A DNA stretch of 64,000 nucleotides from Planctomycetota bacterium (GTDB lineage: Bacteria; Planctomycetota; UBA8108; JACQVS01), in the NCBI GenBank assembly GCA_028280485.1, contig JANQLS010000049.1, forward strand, positions 186,001 to 250,000, in the 5' to 3' direction. Positions 1-7,419 of this stretch are shown here, in pieces (positions within the stretch are counted from its first letter, which is position 1; each line of letters starts with the position of its first letter). Position numbers and translations under genes: made by a program. The notes below the pieces were generated by a model. It did not search any database and was not told the origin of the DNA. It saw only the letters and a program-made list of their open reading frames with translations.

Positions 1-1282
1 CATTTCTCGAAGGGCGACGCATGACCCTTCTCACCTTGTTTTTCCCACTCTCATTTGGAAGGATCATCACCGCGGATTGACGGGCTTCTGGAAAAGCAAA
101 ATGCTCTCTAACTTTCAATGTACCAAGTGAAACTCGGTAAGATTCTTTTAAAAAGTTTTTAGGCTTAAAGGCATGAGCATCTTGATCGTTATTCCCCCCC
201 ACCAAGATAAGTTCGTCTCCACGAACCCACTGGCTTTGCCGACCACGGGCTGCACCTGGATAAGGAAGCCGCACATGAGAAACGACTCCCTTTTGAATTT
301 GTTGAGAAAGATGGATACGCTCGATCTGCCGAACGTGCCCACTAGCCGCAGCACCACCAATCCAATAAACTTCATCGTCACCCTTGGTGACTAAGCGATG
401 GAAAAAGCGGGGAAATAATTGCTCTCCAACTGAAACCCAATCCTTGGAATCTTTTTGTAATTGAAGGATTTGACCATCCATTCCACTGACTAAAGCTTGG
501 CCTTTCACTTCAAATGCTGACAAGCCGAATCCCATACCGGGATATTTTGGTCCTTCCGACCATGTATCCGATTTAGGATCATAAATTTGAGTTCTACTTG
601 TCATATCCCCTTCATCAGTCAAACCACCAATGAGAACAATTTTGTTTTGGTGAACCGACAGAGCCACAGCTCGTCGCTTAAACTTTGGGCTTGCTATGGG
701 TTTCCACTCTAAGGGGTCTTGACTGAGATCCGCCTTCCACGCCGTATCTAACCAAGCCGATTTTTCATTTTCACTTAGAGTCCAACCACCCATCACATAA
801 AGAACTCCATCCAGAATGACAACATCGTGGGAAGAGCGATGATCCGGAAGAGGAGTTGCCTCGGTCCAAGTAAGTTTTTTAACATCGAAAATTTCTACCT
901 CAGATAAGGAATGAAGAATTTCCTTTTCTTTAGTGGTTTTATTTTTTGCTGTTAATCCACCAACTCGATAGAGCTTTCCCTGAGAAGCGACCAAGGGACT
1001 GGCTTGGGTTGCGGTTCGGCGGGGTAATTCTTCCCACGTTTTAAGATCCTTTAAATTTAAGCGCCTAAAATTTGGCGATAAATTTTCGATGGAGTGGCTA
1101 TGCGGCCGGCCTGAATGACCGCCGTAGGTATACAGCCAATCGCCTTCGATCGCAGCTCCAAAACTTGCCACGCCTTCAGGCATGACGGCTACAGGAGCAG
1201 GAGTCCAAAGACCATCTCCAGCCAGAAGAGAACTACAAAAAAACAAAGGTAACAACAGAGTTGTTTTAATTAACGATCGCAT
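1..1282 (-). CDS. Secreted Kelch-repeat beta-propeller protein (3' end outside window)
   Basis: Open reading frame read from an ATG at 1282 leftwards past the window edge, so the C-terminus is missing (427 residues visible). Residues 1-21 form a signal peptide (MRSLIK, then a hydrophobic LLLPLFFCSSLLA stretch). At least six Kelch-type blades follow, each marked by a hydrophobic strand ending in GG: YTYGG near residue 50, YRVGG near 105, YVMGGW near 163, VLIGG near 215, YWIGG near 307 and ILVGG near 360. Kelch propellers are binding or galactose-oxidase-like scaffolds; I see no catalytic Cys-Tyr signature, so no enzyme activity is assigned. It lies 131 bp downstream of the VWA gene on the same strand and may share its transcript. 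Secreted location is a firm inference, function is unknown. Confidence 0.82.
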   Translation of the reverse strand, partial: MRSLIKTTLLLPLFFCSSLLAGDGLWTPAPVAVMPEGVASFGAAIEGDWLYTYGGHSGRPHSHSIENLSPNFRRLNLKDLKTWEELPRRTATQASPLVASQGKLYRVGGLTAKNKTTKEKEILHSLSEVEIFDVKKLTWTEATPLPDHRSSHDVVILDGVLYVMGGWTLSENEKSAWLDTAWKADLSQDPLEWKPIASPKFKRRAVALSVHQNKIVLIGGLTDEGDMTSRTQIYDPKSDTWSEGPKYPGMGFGLSAFEVKGQALVSGMDGQILQLQKDSKDWVSVGEQLFPRFFHRLVTKGDDEVYWIGGAAASGHVRQIERIHLSQQIQKGVVSHVRLPYPGAARGRQSQWVRGDELILVGGNNDQDAHAFKPKNFLKESYRVSLGTLKVREHFAFPEARQSAVMILPNESGKNKVRRVMRRPSRN

Positions 1283-1413
1283 TTTTAAACCTAAATGAAT
1301 TTAGTTTGTTCTAAAAATGAGCTCCTGCTAATTGCACAAGAACTCATTCGATGCTCCCCCTTCGAGGGAGGATCACCACCAAATACCTTGTGAATGTTGC
1401 TCATCAGTAAATG

Positions 1414-2175
1414 TTACTTTTGAGCGAAACGATAGCGCCCGCCATTATCCAATGCTAATTGAATCATGAACGAAACATTGACATCGCTTCCCGTACCTAC
1501 GGTGTCGATCTTTACTTTTTCTGTGTTATTAGCTTTAGTCGAGTCTAAGATCTGCTTCACATATTCAAAGTAATTGATCCCATTACAGGTGGGTTTCCCA
1601 TCACTGAGAACGATAATTCTTCGCTTCTCAACCTTTGAAGAATTCGCAAGCTTTAAAGCGTCTTTCATGCCTGGGAGCATGCAGGTCCAACTTTCAGGTT
1701 TGATGTTATTGACGAAGTTTAAAGCAGCTTGCTTGTTCTTCTTTGTCGCTTTGAGGGCTTTTTTATTAGCAGGGAATGACGTTGTGGTTTTCCCAAAAAA
1801 GACCAAACCAAAGTCCATCTCTTCTGAAAAATTAGAAATGACTCGGACCAATTCACGTTGAAGAGCCTTCCACCCTCCGTTGGTTGCCATACTCTCCGAT
1901 TGATCCAAGCAAAAGAAGACTCCTTCAGCCTCATGAACACCACCGAAGAAGGTGATGATCTCAGGTGAATCTTCTTCCTCTTCCTCTATGGAACTAATGC
2001 TATAGGGAAGATCTAAGTTGGCTTTGAGGGATTGAGCGTCGATCGCTTCCCCATTTACAAATTCGTGATTGATGAGGGAGTACGAACCGCAAACAAGCAT
2101 GAGGAAAAACACAATGCCCCATCCTCTCGGCAAAATGTCTTTAAGCTGACAGGGAGAAATTTCTTTCATCTTCAT
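1414..2175 (-). CDS. Membrane-anchored von Willebrand factor A domain protein
   Basis: 253 residues. One N-terminal membrane segment at about 17-33 is followed by an acidic linker (EEEEED near 64-69) and a VWA domain. The metal-ion-dependent adhesion site is visible: DQSES at about 91-95, a Thr near 164 (SWTCMLPG) and LSDGKP near 190-195, i.e. the DxSxS...T...D triad. VWA domains bind protein or ligand through a divalent cation; the partner here is unknown. The start ATG follows the stop of the FG-GAP gene by three bases, and its ribosome site (CAGGAG) lies inside the last codons of that gene, so the two are translationally linked. An in-frame ATG two codons later is an alternative start. Confidence 0.82.
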   Translation of the reverse strand: MKMKEISPCQLKDILPRGWGIVFFLMLVCGSYSLINHEFVNGEAIDAQSLKANLDLPYSISSIEEEEEDSPEIITFFGGVHEAEGVFFCLDQSESMATNGGWKALQRELVRVISNFSEEMDFGLVFFGKTTTSFPANKKALKATKKNKQAALNFVNNIKPESWTCMLPGMKDALKLANSSKVEKRRIIVLSDGKPTCNGINYFEYVKQILDSTKANNTEKVKIDTVGTGSDVNVSFMIQLALDNGGRYRFAQK

Positions 2176-2178
2176 GAA

Positions 2179-4083
2179 TTAGGACTCCTGCCAGAATTGA
2201 ACTTGCTCACAGGGCAACACGAGCTCAGAAGGAGCGTCACCCCAAGCTGGGAATGGAGCCACAGGTGGGTCTCCCTCGAGGAACAAGAAGAATAGTTGAG
2301 CGATGGGATCGGAGATGTCTATAGCATCATCTCCATTTATATCTAAAGCCGCTTTACAAGCTGGCTCAGTCTCACCGAGAAAAAGATGAGTGAGGGTGAA
2401 AATGACGTCACTAATATCCTGAATGGTATCGCTGTTGGCATCACCACGTACGAAGGCCAAAGGTGTATTTGGAGCCGTAAAGAAATTTCCATCTAAACGA
2501 TGCATACCGACGGGATAAACGGCAGGATTAAATGATCCTGTCATCGGAATCAAAAGATCTCGGTCACCATCCCGATCGAAGTCAGCCGAAGTGGGGGTAC
2601 TAAAAATTCCACCAGGAACAGGGAAGTTCGTATCCAGAACGAAACGACCCACCGGACCCGCTTGTCGACCTCCCATATTGATATAGAGATCTGGTTTTTC
2701 TGAATCACCCAGTTCGTGCACATTGAAGATCACATCTTGATCACCATCGGCATCCACATCGGCTACGTAGAGTCCTAAGCGAATAGGCGATTGGCCTTCT
2801 CCTGGAATGGGGAACTGACCAAAACCAGGACCGGCGAATCTTCCGTAATCTCCTTCTTGCGCTCCTCCTTGGTTGATAAGGAGAGTTTGAGCAAAAGGAT
2901 TGAAGACCGTATTGGCGAGAACTAAGTCGAGGTCTCCATCGAGATCGATATCTGCGGGAGTGATTCGATAGGTACTCTCATCGGCATCGAGCAAGAATTC
3001 AGAACCATCACTGAAGCCACCTTCGCCATCACCTAAAAGAAGACGATTCGTACCTGAACGTGCAAAGAGGACATCGACGTTGCCATCCAAGTCAAGGTCA
3101 GCAACGGAAGAACTTCTGGTAAGTCCAGGAGGATTTATAGCTGCATCAGAGGCAAACCCTGCGAGGTATTCAAATTGGCCTTGACCATCATTGATCAAAA
3201 TTTCATTCGGTTGAAAAACGGGTTCACCTGTATCGTGAGCTTCGGCAATTCCATTACAAAGGATGAGATCTAAGGCTCCATCCCCATTGATATCTGAAAG
3301 ATTGACATCACGTGCTCGAAGACCAGAGCCGCTTTTAAGAGGGAAGTTGATCGCTTCTTCAAACCTTCCAGTTCCATCGTTTAAAAACAGAAGATTGGAA
3401 TCTTCACTTTCAGCGGTTGTGATCACAAGGTCAGAATCGCCATCACCATCGACATCTCCAGCACCACATGCAATAGCAAATGCAATACTGCTACCAATAA
3501 TACCGTGAGGGTGGACTTCGCTTAAATTGCCCTGACCATCATTTAAAATCAGTTGCAAGACATTCCCATCGGTATCCGTCCCCAATACCAAAATATCATC
3601 CCAACCATCGCCGTTGAAATCTTGAGCGATCGTGAACTCACTCGAACCTAAGCCGTCGAGCGATTCAATGGTGGAAGCAGTAAATGCCTCTTCAGGGTTT
3701 TCAAACTCTTCCCCTAAAAATTGAAAGTAACTTTTAGCTGAGGCTGAAGATCCTTGCTCATTAGATACAACCGCATGAACTTGCAAGTCTTGACCCTCAA
3801 GACCTTCAATTTCAGAAATAGCGATCGTCACTTCAGCAAAACCACCAAAGTCAGTTTCCCCGTGAGCGATTTCAAACTCATGGCGACTAGGTGAAGTGGC
3901 ATAGATACTGAAGCTTGAATTGGGAAGTGAGCTGAAAACAAATAGCTTCCAATCTTGACCGACAGTTGGCTGACTCGCCTCTAACCGTGTCGAAGAAGAA
4001 GTTACAGGATTGGAAAATGCACTATTTGAAATTGAGCAAACGGCGATGGCACAGACCATCACATAAAACCGAATTGAGGGCAT
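2179..4083 (-). CDS. Secreted FG-GAP/VCBS-repeat protein with C-terminal dockerin-like doublet
   Basis: I place the start at the ATG at 4083 because GGAGG lies 8 bases upstream and a signal peptide (MPSIRFYVMVCAIAVC..) begins there; an in-frame start at 4104 is less likely. About 634 residues. After a short Ig-like stretch there are seven calcium-binding propeller motifs of the form DxDxDGxxD (DFNGDGWDD, DVDGDGDSD, DINGDGALD, DLDLDGNVD, DIDLDGDLD, DVDADGDQD, DFDRDGDRD), typical of integrin-like FG-GAP/VCBS repeats. The C-terminus carries RGDANSDTIQDISD and DINGDDAIDISD, a pair of EF-hand/dockerin-like loops each followed by a hydrophobic helix. Such doublets are common on planctomycete secreted proteins and presumably anchor or sort them. 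First gene of an apparent operon with the VWA gene. Confidence 0.88.
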   Translation of the reverse strand: MPSIRFYVMVCAIAVCSISNSAFSNPVTSSSTRLEASQPTVGQDWKLFVFSSLPNSSFSIYATSPSRHEFEIAHGETDFGGFAEVTIAISEIEGLEGQDLQVHAVVSNEQGSSASAKSYFQFLGEEFENPEEAFTASTIESLDGLGSSEFTIAQDFNGDGWDDILVLGTDTDGNVLQLILNDGQGNLSEVHPHGIIGSSIAFAIACGAGDVDGDGDSDLVITTAESEDSNLLFLNDGTGRFEEAINFPLKSGSGLRARDVNLSDINGDGALDLILCNGIAEAHDTGEPVFQPNEILINDGQGQFEYLAGFASDAAINPPGLTRSSSVADLDLDGNVDVLFARSGTNRLLLGDGEGGFSDGSEFLLDADESTYRITPADIDLDGDLDLVLANTVFNPFAQTLLINQGGAQEGDYGRFAGPGFGQFPIPGEGQSPIRLGLYVADVDADGDQDVIFNVHELGDSEKPDLYINMGGRQAGPVGRFVLDTNFPVPGGIFSTPTSADFDRDGDRDLLIPMTGSFNPAVYPVGMHRLDGNFFTAPNTPLAFVRGDANSDTIQDISDVIFTLTHLFLGETEPACKAALDINGDDAIDISDPIAQLFFLFLEGDPPVAPFPAWGDAPSELVLPCEQVQFWQES

Positions 4084-4237
4084 CGGTAGAACCTCCAGGC
4101 GCAAGTAGGGTGAGATGGAAACTCTTCCATCTGGCTGCCTGGCGATCCGTAAGGGAAGGAGGGCTAGGTTGGCTTGAAAGAAAAGAAGGGTAAAAAACGT
4201 ACCTGCTGAATATTTAGGAGCAGGTTTCGTTATGAAA

Positions 4238-4438
4238 TTAAATCTTGTTGAGAACCAATCGATTATTTCGGGTGATCATCAATACGTACTCAGAATCTTC
4301 GTGAAGAATCTTCACTTTAGTTTTTGCACCAAACAATTGATCAGTGGAATAGACCGGCTGTTCATTTCCGGAGGCATCACTATCGTTTGGTTGAACATCG
4401 CCAGATTCTAGTTCTGGCGACTCACTCATGACACTCAA
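4238..4438 (-). CDS. hemP: HemP-family hemin uptake-like small protein
   Basis: 66 residues if started at TTG 4438. The C-terminal half (LFGAKTKVKILHEDSEYVLM then ITRNNRLVLNK) matches the HemP pattern of an LFGG..v.I.H.g..Y.LriTr.gKLiL core, from family knowledge. HemP proteins are linked to haem/iron uptake, sometimes as regulators or accessory factors; the mechanism is poorly defined. The start choice matters: an ATG at 4456 would put the only good ribosome site (AAAGGAG) inside the coding region, whereas TTG 4438 lies six bases after GGAG; ATG 4429 is a third option. No haem receptor gene is nearby, so the functional link is by homology only. Confidence 0.7.
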   Translation of the reverse strand: MSVMSESPELESGDVQPNDSDASGNEQPVYSTDQLFGAKTKVKILHEDSEYVLMITRNNRLVLNKI

Positions 4439-4858
4439 TGTAGTCTCCTTTTTCATCGTTCAATTGATACCTACAATATTTATCCTTCGATGGAGTAAGG
4501 AATGCGGTGAACGGCTCACCGAAAATGTGGTGAAGGGTTATATCCCTGACTAGCGTGACAGAACTAATGTTTGGATAGCCAAACCAAAGTTTGAATAAAT
4601 ATACTAAAGAGTACCAGGCAGAACAAATAAATTCCCTCAAGAGGCCCTACAAACAGATAAAATACACATCTTTAAATATATAAATAATTTAAGACTTAAA
4701 ACATCGCTCCCCGGTTAATTTACTCGGTATTTTTTTATTCATTTGATCGATAAGGAATACATCTGTATTATATGCCAAACTTTTGTATCCCATAAAAAAC
4801 AACATTCAAAATTGGTGTCTACTCCTTGCTTTCCGCATTAAATTAAGGCTTAAATTCG
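4439..4858. other. Divergent intergenic region, A+T-rich
   Basis: About 420 bases between the HemP-like gene and the plus-strand gene at 4859. Strikingly A+T-rich from 4660 to 4860, consistent with promoters for both directions. A minus-strand open frame at 4422-4640 overlaps HemP and has no ribosome site; I do not call it. Confidence 0.5.
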
Positions 4859-5197
4859 ATGAACAGCGCAACGACCTTCACTGTTAATGAGAAGAGAAAG
4901 CAATTTCTCAACTACTTAAGTCTCCAATCCTGCTCCTGGGCTAAGTACTCCCAGAAGAGCTATCTCAATAAGGGGAGAGGCATCGTACTTATCCGTGGCA
5001 CCTGCAAATGCTGCGGCGGCCCCAAAGTGGGCTACGTCCAGCTCAAGAAAAATCCCTGGCTCGGGGATGTACTTAAAGAGTACCGCCCGGATTCAGAAAT
5101 CGTCGTTTCCGATGGGGAGCGAACGGGAAATACGCTGACGCTTTATCAGTTTAAATTCGAAGAGATCAAGGCCATGCGGAAGGCGTTATTGAATTGA
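4859..5197 (+). CDS. Hypothetical protein with CxCC motif
   Basis: 112 residues, not recognised. The sequence is basic in the first half (EKRKQFLNYL, YSQKSYLNKGRG) and has a TCKCCGG motif near residues 48-54 that could ligand zinc, although only one other cysteine (C24) is present. No signal peptide and no membrane segment, so probably cytosolic. The ATG is preceded by AAGGCT rather than a clear ribosome site. It stands alone between the HemP promoter region and the PQQ-like gene, on the same strand as the latter and 106 bp upstream of it. Composition resembles its neighbours, which supports a real gene, but no function can be offered. Confidence 0.6.
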   Translation: MNSATTFTVNEKRKQFLNYLSLQSCSWAKYSQKSYLNKGRGIVLIRGTCKCCGGPKVGYVQLKKNPWLGDVLKEYRPDSEIVVSDGERTGNTLTLYQFKFEEIKAMRKALLN

Positions 5198-5303
5198 TCC
5201 CCGACATTTACCTGCTAACAAATAACGATCAGGTCTCATCTTTAGCCTTCGCTCAATGAATCTCAGTTGAACGAGACTTTGAAAATCACAAACGGTCGAG
5301 AAA

Positions 5304-6629
5304 ATGAAATTAAGTCATATCAAGTTGGGCTTACTCCTCACACTCTTCTTCACTCAACAAACTTTCCTCGATGCAGACTGGTCATCTTTTCAAAACGGAG
5401 GAAAACTCCAATTTAAAGATTCCCTCGCTCCACGATTGAGTTGGACTGGAAAGGCTGGCATCGCGTGGAAGACTTCCATTCCTGGCTATGGTCAATCGAG
5501 TCCGGTTTGTCACAGTGGCAAGGTTTATCTCACTTCGACTTCGGGTCCAAATAAAAAATCACTTCACATTTCTGCAATCCACATCAACACGGGAAAAGTG
5601 GATTGGACCTACGATGCCATCAACTCAAGCCCAGAGAAAAGCACGAACTACGTTAGTAAAGCGGCTTCTACTCCCGTATGCGATTCAAATGGAGTCATAG
5701 CCTTATTTGAAGGCGGAAATATTATTGCACTCAATCCTAAAGGAGAACACCGTTGGCAACGTGATTTGGTTGCGACCTACGGCCCCATCGATGCTCGACA
5801 TGGTATCGGCTCTTCCTTAGAACAAAGTAAAGATCACGTCTATGTTTGGATTGAAAGGCAAACGAATCCTTACGTACTAGCCCTTTCAAAAAAAGACGGT
5901 GAAGTCATTTGGAAATCCAAAGGAATCGGCAAAACATCTTGGTCTTCCCCTCGCCTAATCCCAGTTGAAAAGGACTTTCATTTAGTCTTAAGTGGAATCG
6001 GTCGAATCGTAGGCTTAGATCCTAAAACTGGAAAACATCTTTGGACTTTCGAAGAGATCGCAGGAAATTCAACACCCACCCCCGTACCTGTGGGCAAGGG
6101 GAAATTCTTAATTGGAGCCACTGTAGGTAGAGGATCGGATTCAGGAGGTGCGGTATCTGCTGCGAAATCGAATGGCTTAATCGAAATTAAAAGAGATGAA
6201 GAAGGAACGTTCAATGCTTCATTCAAATGGCGGGCCAAAAGAGCCACGAGTTCCTTCGGCTCACCCTTCCACCACCAAGGTCATGCTTACTACGTAAATC
6301 GTAGTGGAGTTGTTTATTGTTTAGATTTAGAAACGGGCGAAGAGAAATACGCCAAGCGATCGGGATCGAGCATTTGGGCTACCCCTCTCGGTTTCGATGA
6401 TCGTGTTTATTTCTTCGGTAAGGATGGTGTCACCACTGTTATCCGATCGGGACCCGAGTTCAAAGTGCTTTCCTCCAATCCATTATGGGAGAATAAACCG
6501 GAAGAGCAGCCTCAAGCCCCAAGATCACGGGGCGCGTTTGGTGGGCCAACTCTCTACGGTATCGCTTTCACGAACGGGAACTTACTTCTGAGAAAAGGTA
6601 GTACTCTATTTAAGATCGCTCCGAAGTGA
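5304..6629 (+). CDS. Secreted PQQ-like beta-propeller repeat protein
   Basis: 441 residues with an N-terminal signal sequence (MKLSHIKLGLLLTLFFTQQT). The body is made of PQQ-like blades: WSSFQNGGKLQ near 26, GKVYLTS.. near 69, VIALFEGGNIIALNPKGEHRW near 130-150, VLALSKKDGEVIWKSKG near 185, IVGLDPKTGKHLWTF near 232 and YCLDLETGEEKY near 333. The x.A.d..tG...W pattern is that of BamB-type/PQQ_2 propellers. The N-terminal WxxFxxG motif is common in the planctomycete versions. Dehydrogenase cofactor-binding residues are not evident, so a binding or scaffold role in periplasm or outside the cell is more likely than catalysis. It converges on the DUF5989 gene across a shared terminator. Confidence 0.85.
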   Translation: MKLSHIKLGLLLTLFFTQQTFLDADWSSFQNGGKLQFKDSLAPRLSWTGKAGIAWKTSIPGYGQSSPVCHSGKVYLTSTSGPNKKSLHISAIHINTGKVDWTYDAINSSPEKSTNYVSKAASTPVCDSNGVIALFEGGNIIALNPKGEHRWQRDLVATYGPIDARHGIGSSLEQSKDHVYVWIERQTNPYVLALSKKDGEVIWKSKGIGKTSWSSPRLIPVEKDFHLVLSGIGRIVGLDPKTGKHLWTFEEIAGNSTPTPVPVGKGKFLIGATVGRGSDSGGAVSAAKSNGLIEIKRDEEGTFNASFKWRAKRATSSFGSPFHHQGHAYYVNRSGVVYCLDLETGEEKYAKRSGSSIWATPLGFDDRVYFFGKDGVTTVIRSGPEFKVLSSNPLWENKPEEQPQAPRSRGAFGGPTLYGIAFTNGNLLLRKGSTLFKIAPK

Positions 6630-6691
6630 GCTTGGCTACGGCGAGTTTGGCTACAGGGTTTGGTTACGGATTTATGGAATTTGGTTATGAA
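6628..6691 (+). repeat. Degenerate about 15-bp tandem repeat overlapping the stop of the PQQ-like gene
   Basis: Four imperfect units of GA(G)xTTTGGxTACGG: 6628-6642, 6643-6657, 6658-6670 and 6677-6691. The first unit overlaps the TGA stop codon. It would encode an EFGYG-like peptide if read through. Confidence 0.55.
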
Positions 6692-6702
6692 AGTAAATCG
6701 CA

Positions 6703-6743
6703 TAAAAAAAAGCCCTCGCTCGATGAGCGAGGGCTTTTTTTTA
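6703..6743. terminator. Bidirectional rho-independent terminator
   Basis: Perfect 10-bp stem AGCCCTCGCT (6711-6720) / AGCGAGGGCT (6726-6735) with a five-base loop, an A run on the left and eight Ts on the right. It sits between two convergent genes and can serve both strands. Confidence 0.92.
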
Positions 6744-6760
6744 TGAGCGTATCTTTCGGC

Positions 6761-6964
6761 TTAAAACAGCGTATAGATAAAGGGAGCTACTGCCGTTCCA
6801 CCGAGGATCACTAAGGCGGCGATGCCTAAGAGAACCAAGATGATGGGGAAGAGCCACCAGTTCTGATTTTCCTTAATGAAGGACATGAATTCGGCGACGA
6901 TGCCTTGCTGTTTTTCAGTTGCCAGTGATTCGAAATCACTTTGCTTTTTATCTTCGTCAACCAT
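6761..6964 (-). CDS. DUF5989-family small membrane protein
   Basis: 67 residues. A charged N-terminal half (DEDKKQSDFESLATEKQQ) precedes one membrane segment (WWLFPIILVLLGIAALVILGG, about 36-56) and a short tail. The pattern, with the amphipathic FMSFIKENQNWW lead-in, matches DUF5989 proteins, which in many genomes follow an SxtJ-like gene and a NodU/CmcH carbamoyltransferase, exactly as here (18 bp after the SxtJ-like gene). Its biochemical role is unknown; co-occurrence suggests that it helps recruit or couple the carbamoyltransferase at the membrane. Last gene of its operon, ending before the shared terminator. Confidence 0.85.
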   Translation of the reverse strand: MVDEDKKQSDFESLATEKQQGIVAEFMSFIKENQNWWLFPIILVLLGIAALVILGGTAVAPFIYTLF

Positions 6965-6982
6965 GATGTATTCCTTTTAGCT

Positions 6983-7399
6983 TCAATACTGCCTGAAATA
7001 AGACTTCGCTGAAGCAACGGGTTTTCGTTCGAGCCAGTAAGTGGAGGCGTTGGGATCTAACTTACGCCTCATTGTATCGCGTCCGACTATTCGCATCAGC
7101 AATCCAATGGGAGTCATCAGCAAATAATAGGTCAGCAACAATACGGTGTGTGAAATCGTCCAACCGATCGGGAAGGCAGCGTAGAGCCAACCCAGGTAAA
7201 TGGGTTTCCTAAGTGGTGGTACTGCATAGTAGATAAGGCAGAGACCCGCACCGATTCCGATAACGATTTGAACCGTGAGTACAGATTCGAACTTCCAATA
7301 AAGTATTCCACTCAAAAGGCAGGAGAATACCAAAATCAACAAGCCGAACCAGTTGAGTTCCGCCTTGGAAGGATCTTTTTTAATTTCTAAAAGCGCCAT
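6983..7399 (-). CDS. SxtJ-family membrane protein
   Basis: 138 residues with four hydrophobic segments (about 18-36, 42-60, 68-84 and 88-104) and a basic C-terminal tail containing MRRKLDPNASTYWLER. The family is named after SxtJ of the saxitoxin cluster and is nearly always adjacent to a carbamoyltransferase and a DUF5989 protein; its own activity has not been established as far as I know. Spacing of 20 bp from the carbamoyltransferase stop and 18 bp to the DUF5989 gene indicates one operon. The start ATG follows CAGAGGA, a good ribosome site. Confidence 0.85.
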   Translation of the reverse strand: MALLEIKKDPSKAELNWFGLLILVFSCLLSGILYWKFESVLTVQIVIGIGAGLCLIYYAVPPLRKPIYLGWLYAAFPIGWTISHTVLLLTYYLLMTPIGLLMRIVGRDTMRRKLDPNASTYWLERKPVASAKSYFRQY

Positions 7400-7419
7400 G
7401 ATTTATCCTCTGGAGAACA

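Noticed and set aside
4422..4640. Minus-strand frame of 72 codons upstream of the HemP-like gene
   Set aside because: Overlaps the better-supported HemP start, has no ribosome site and no recognisable sequence.
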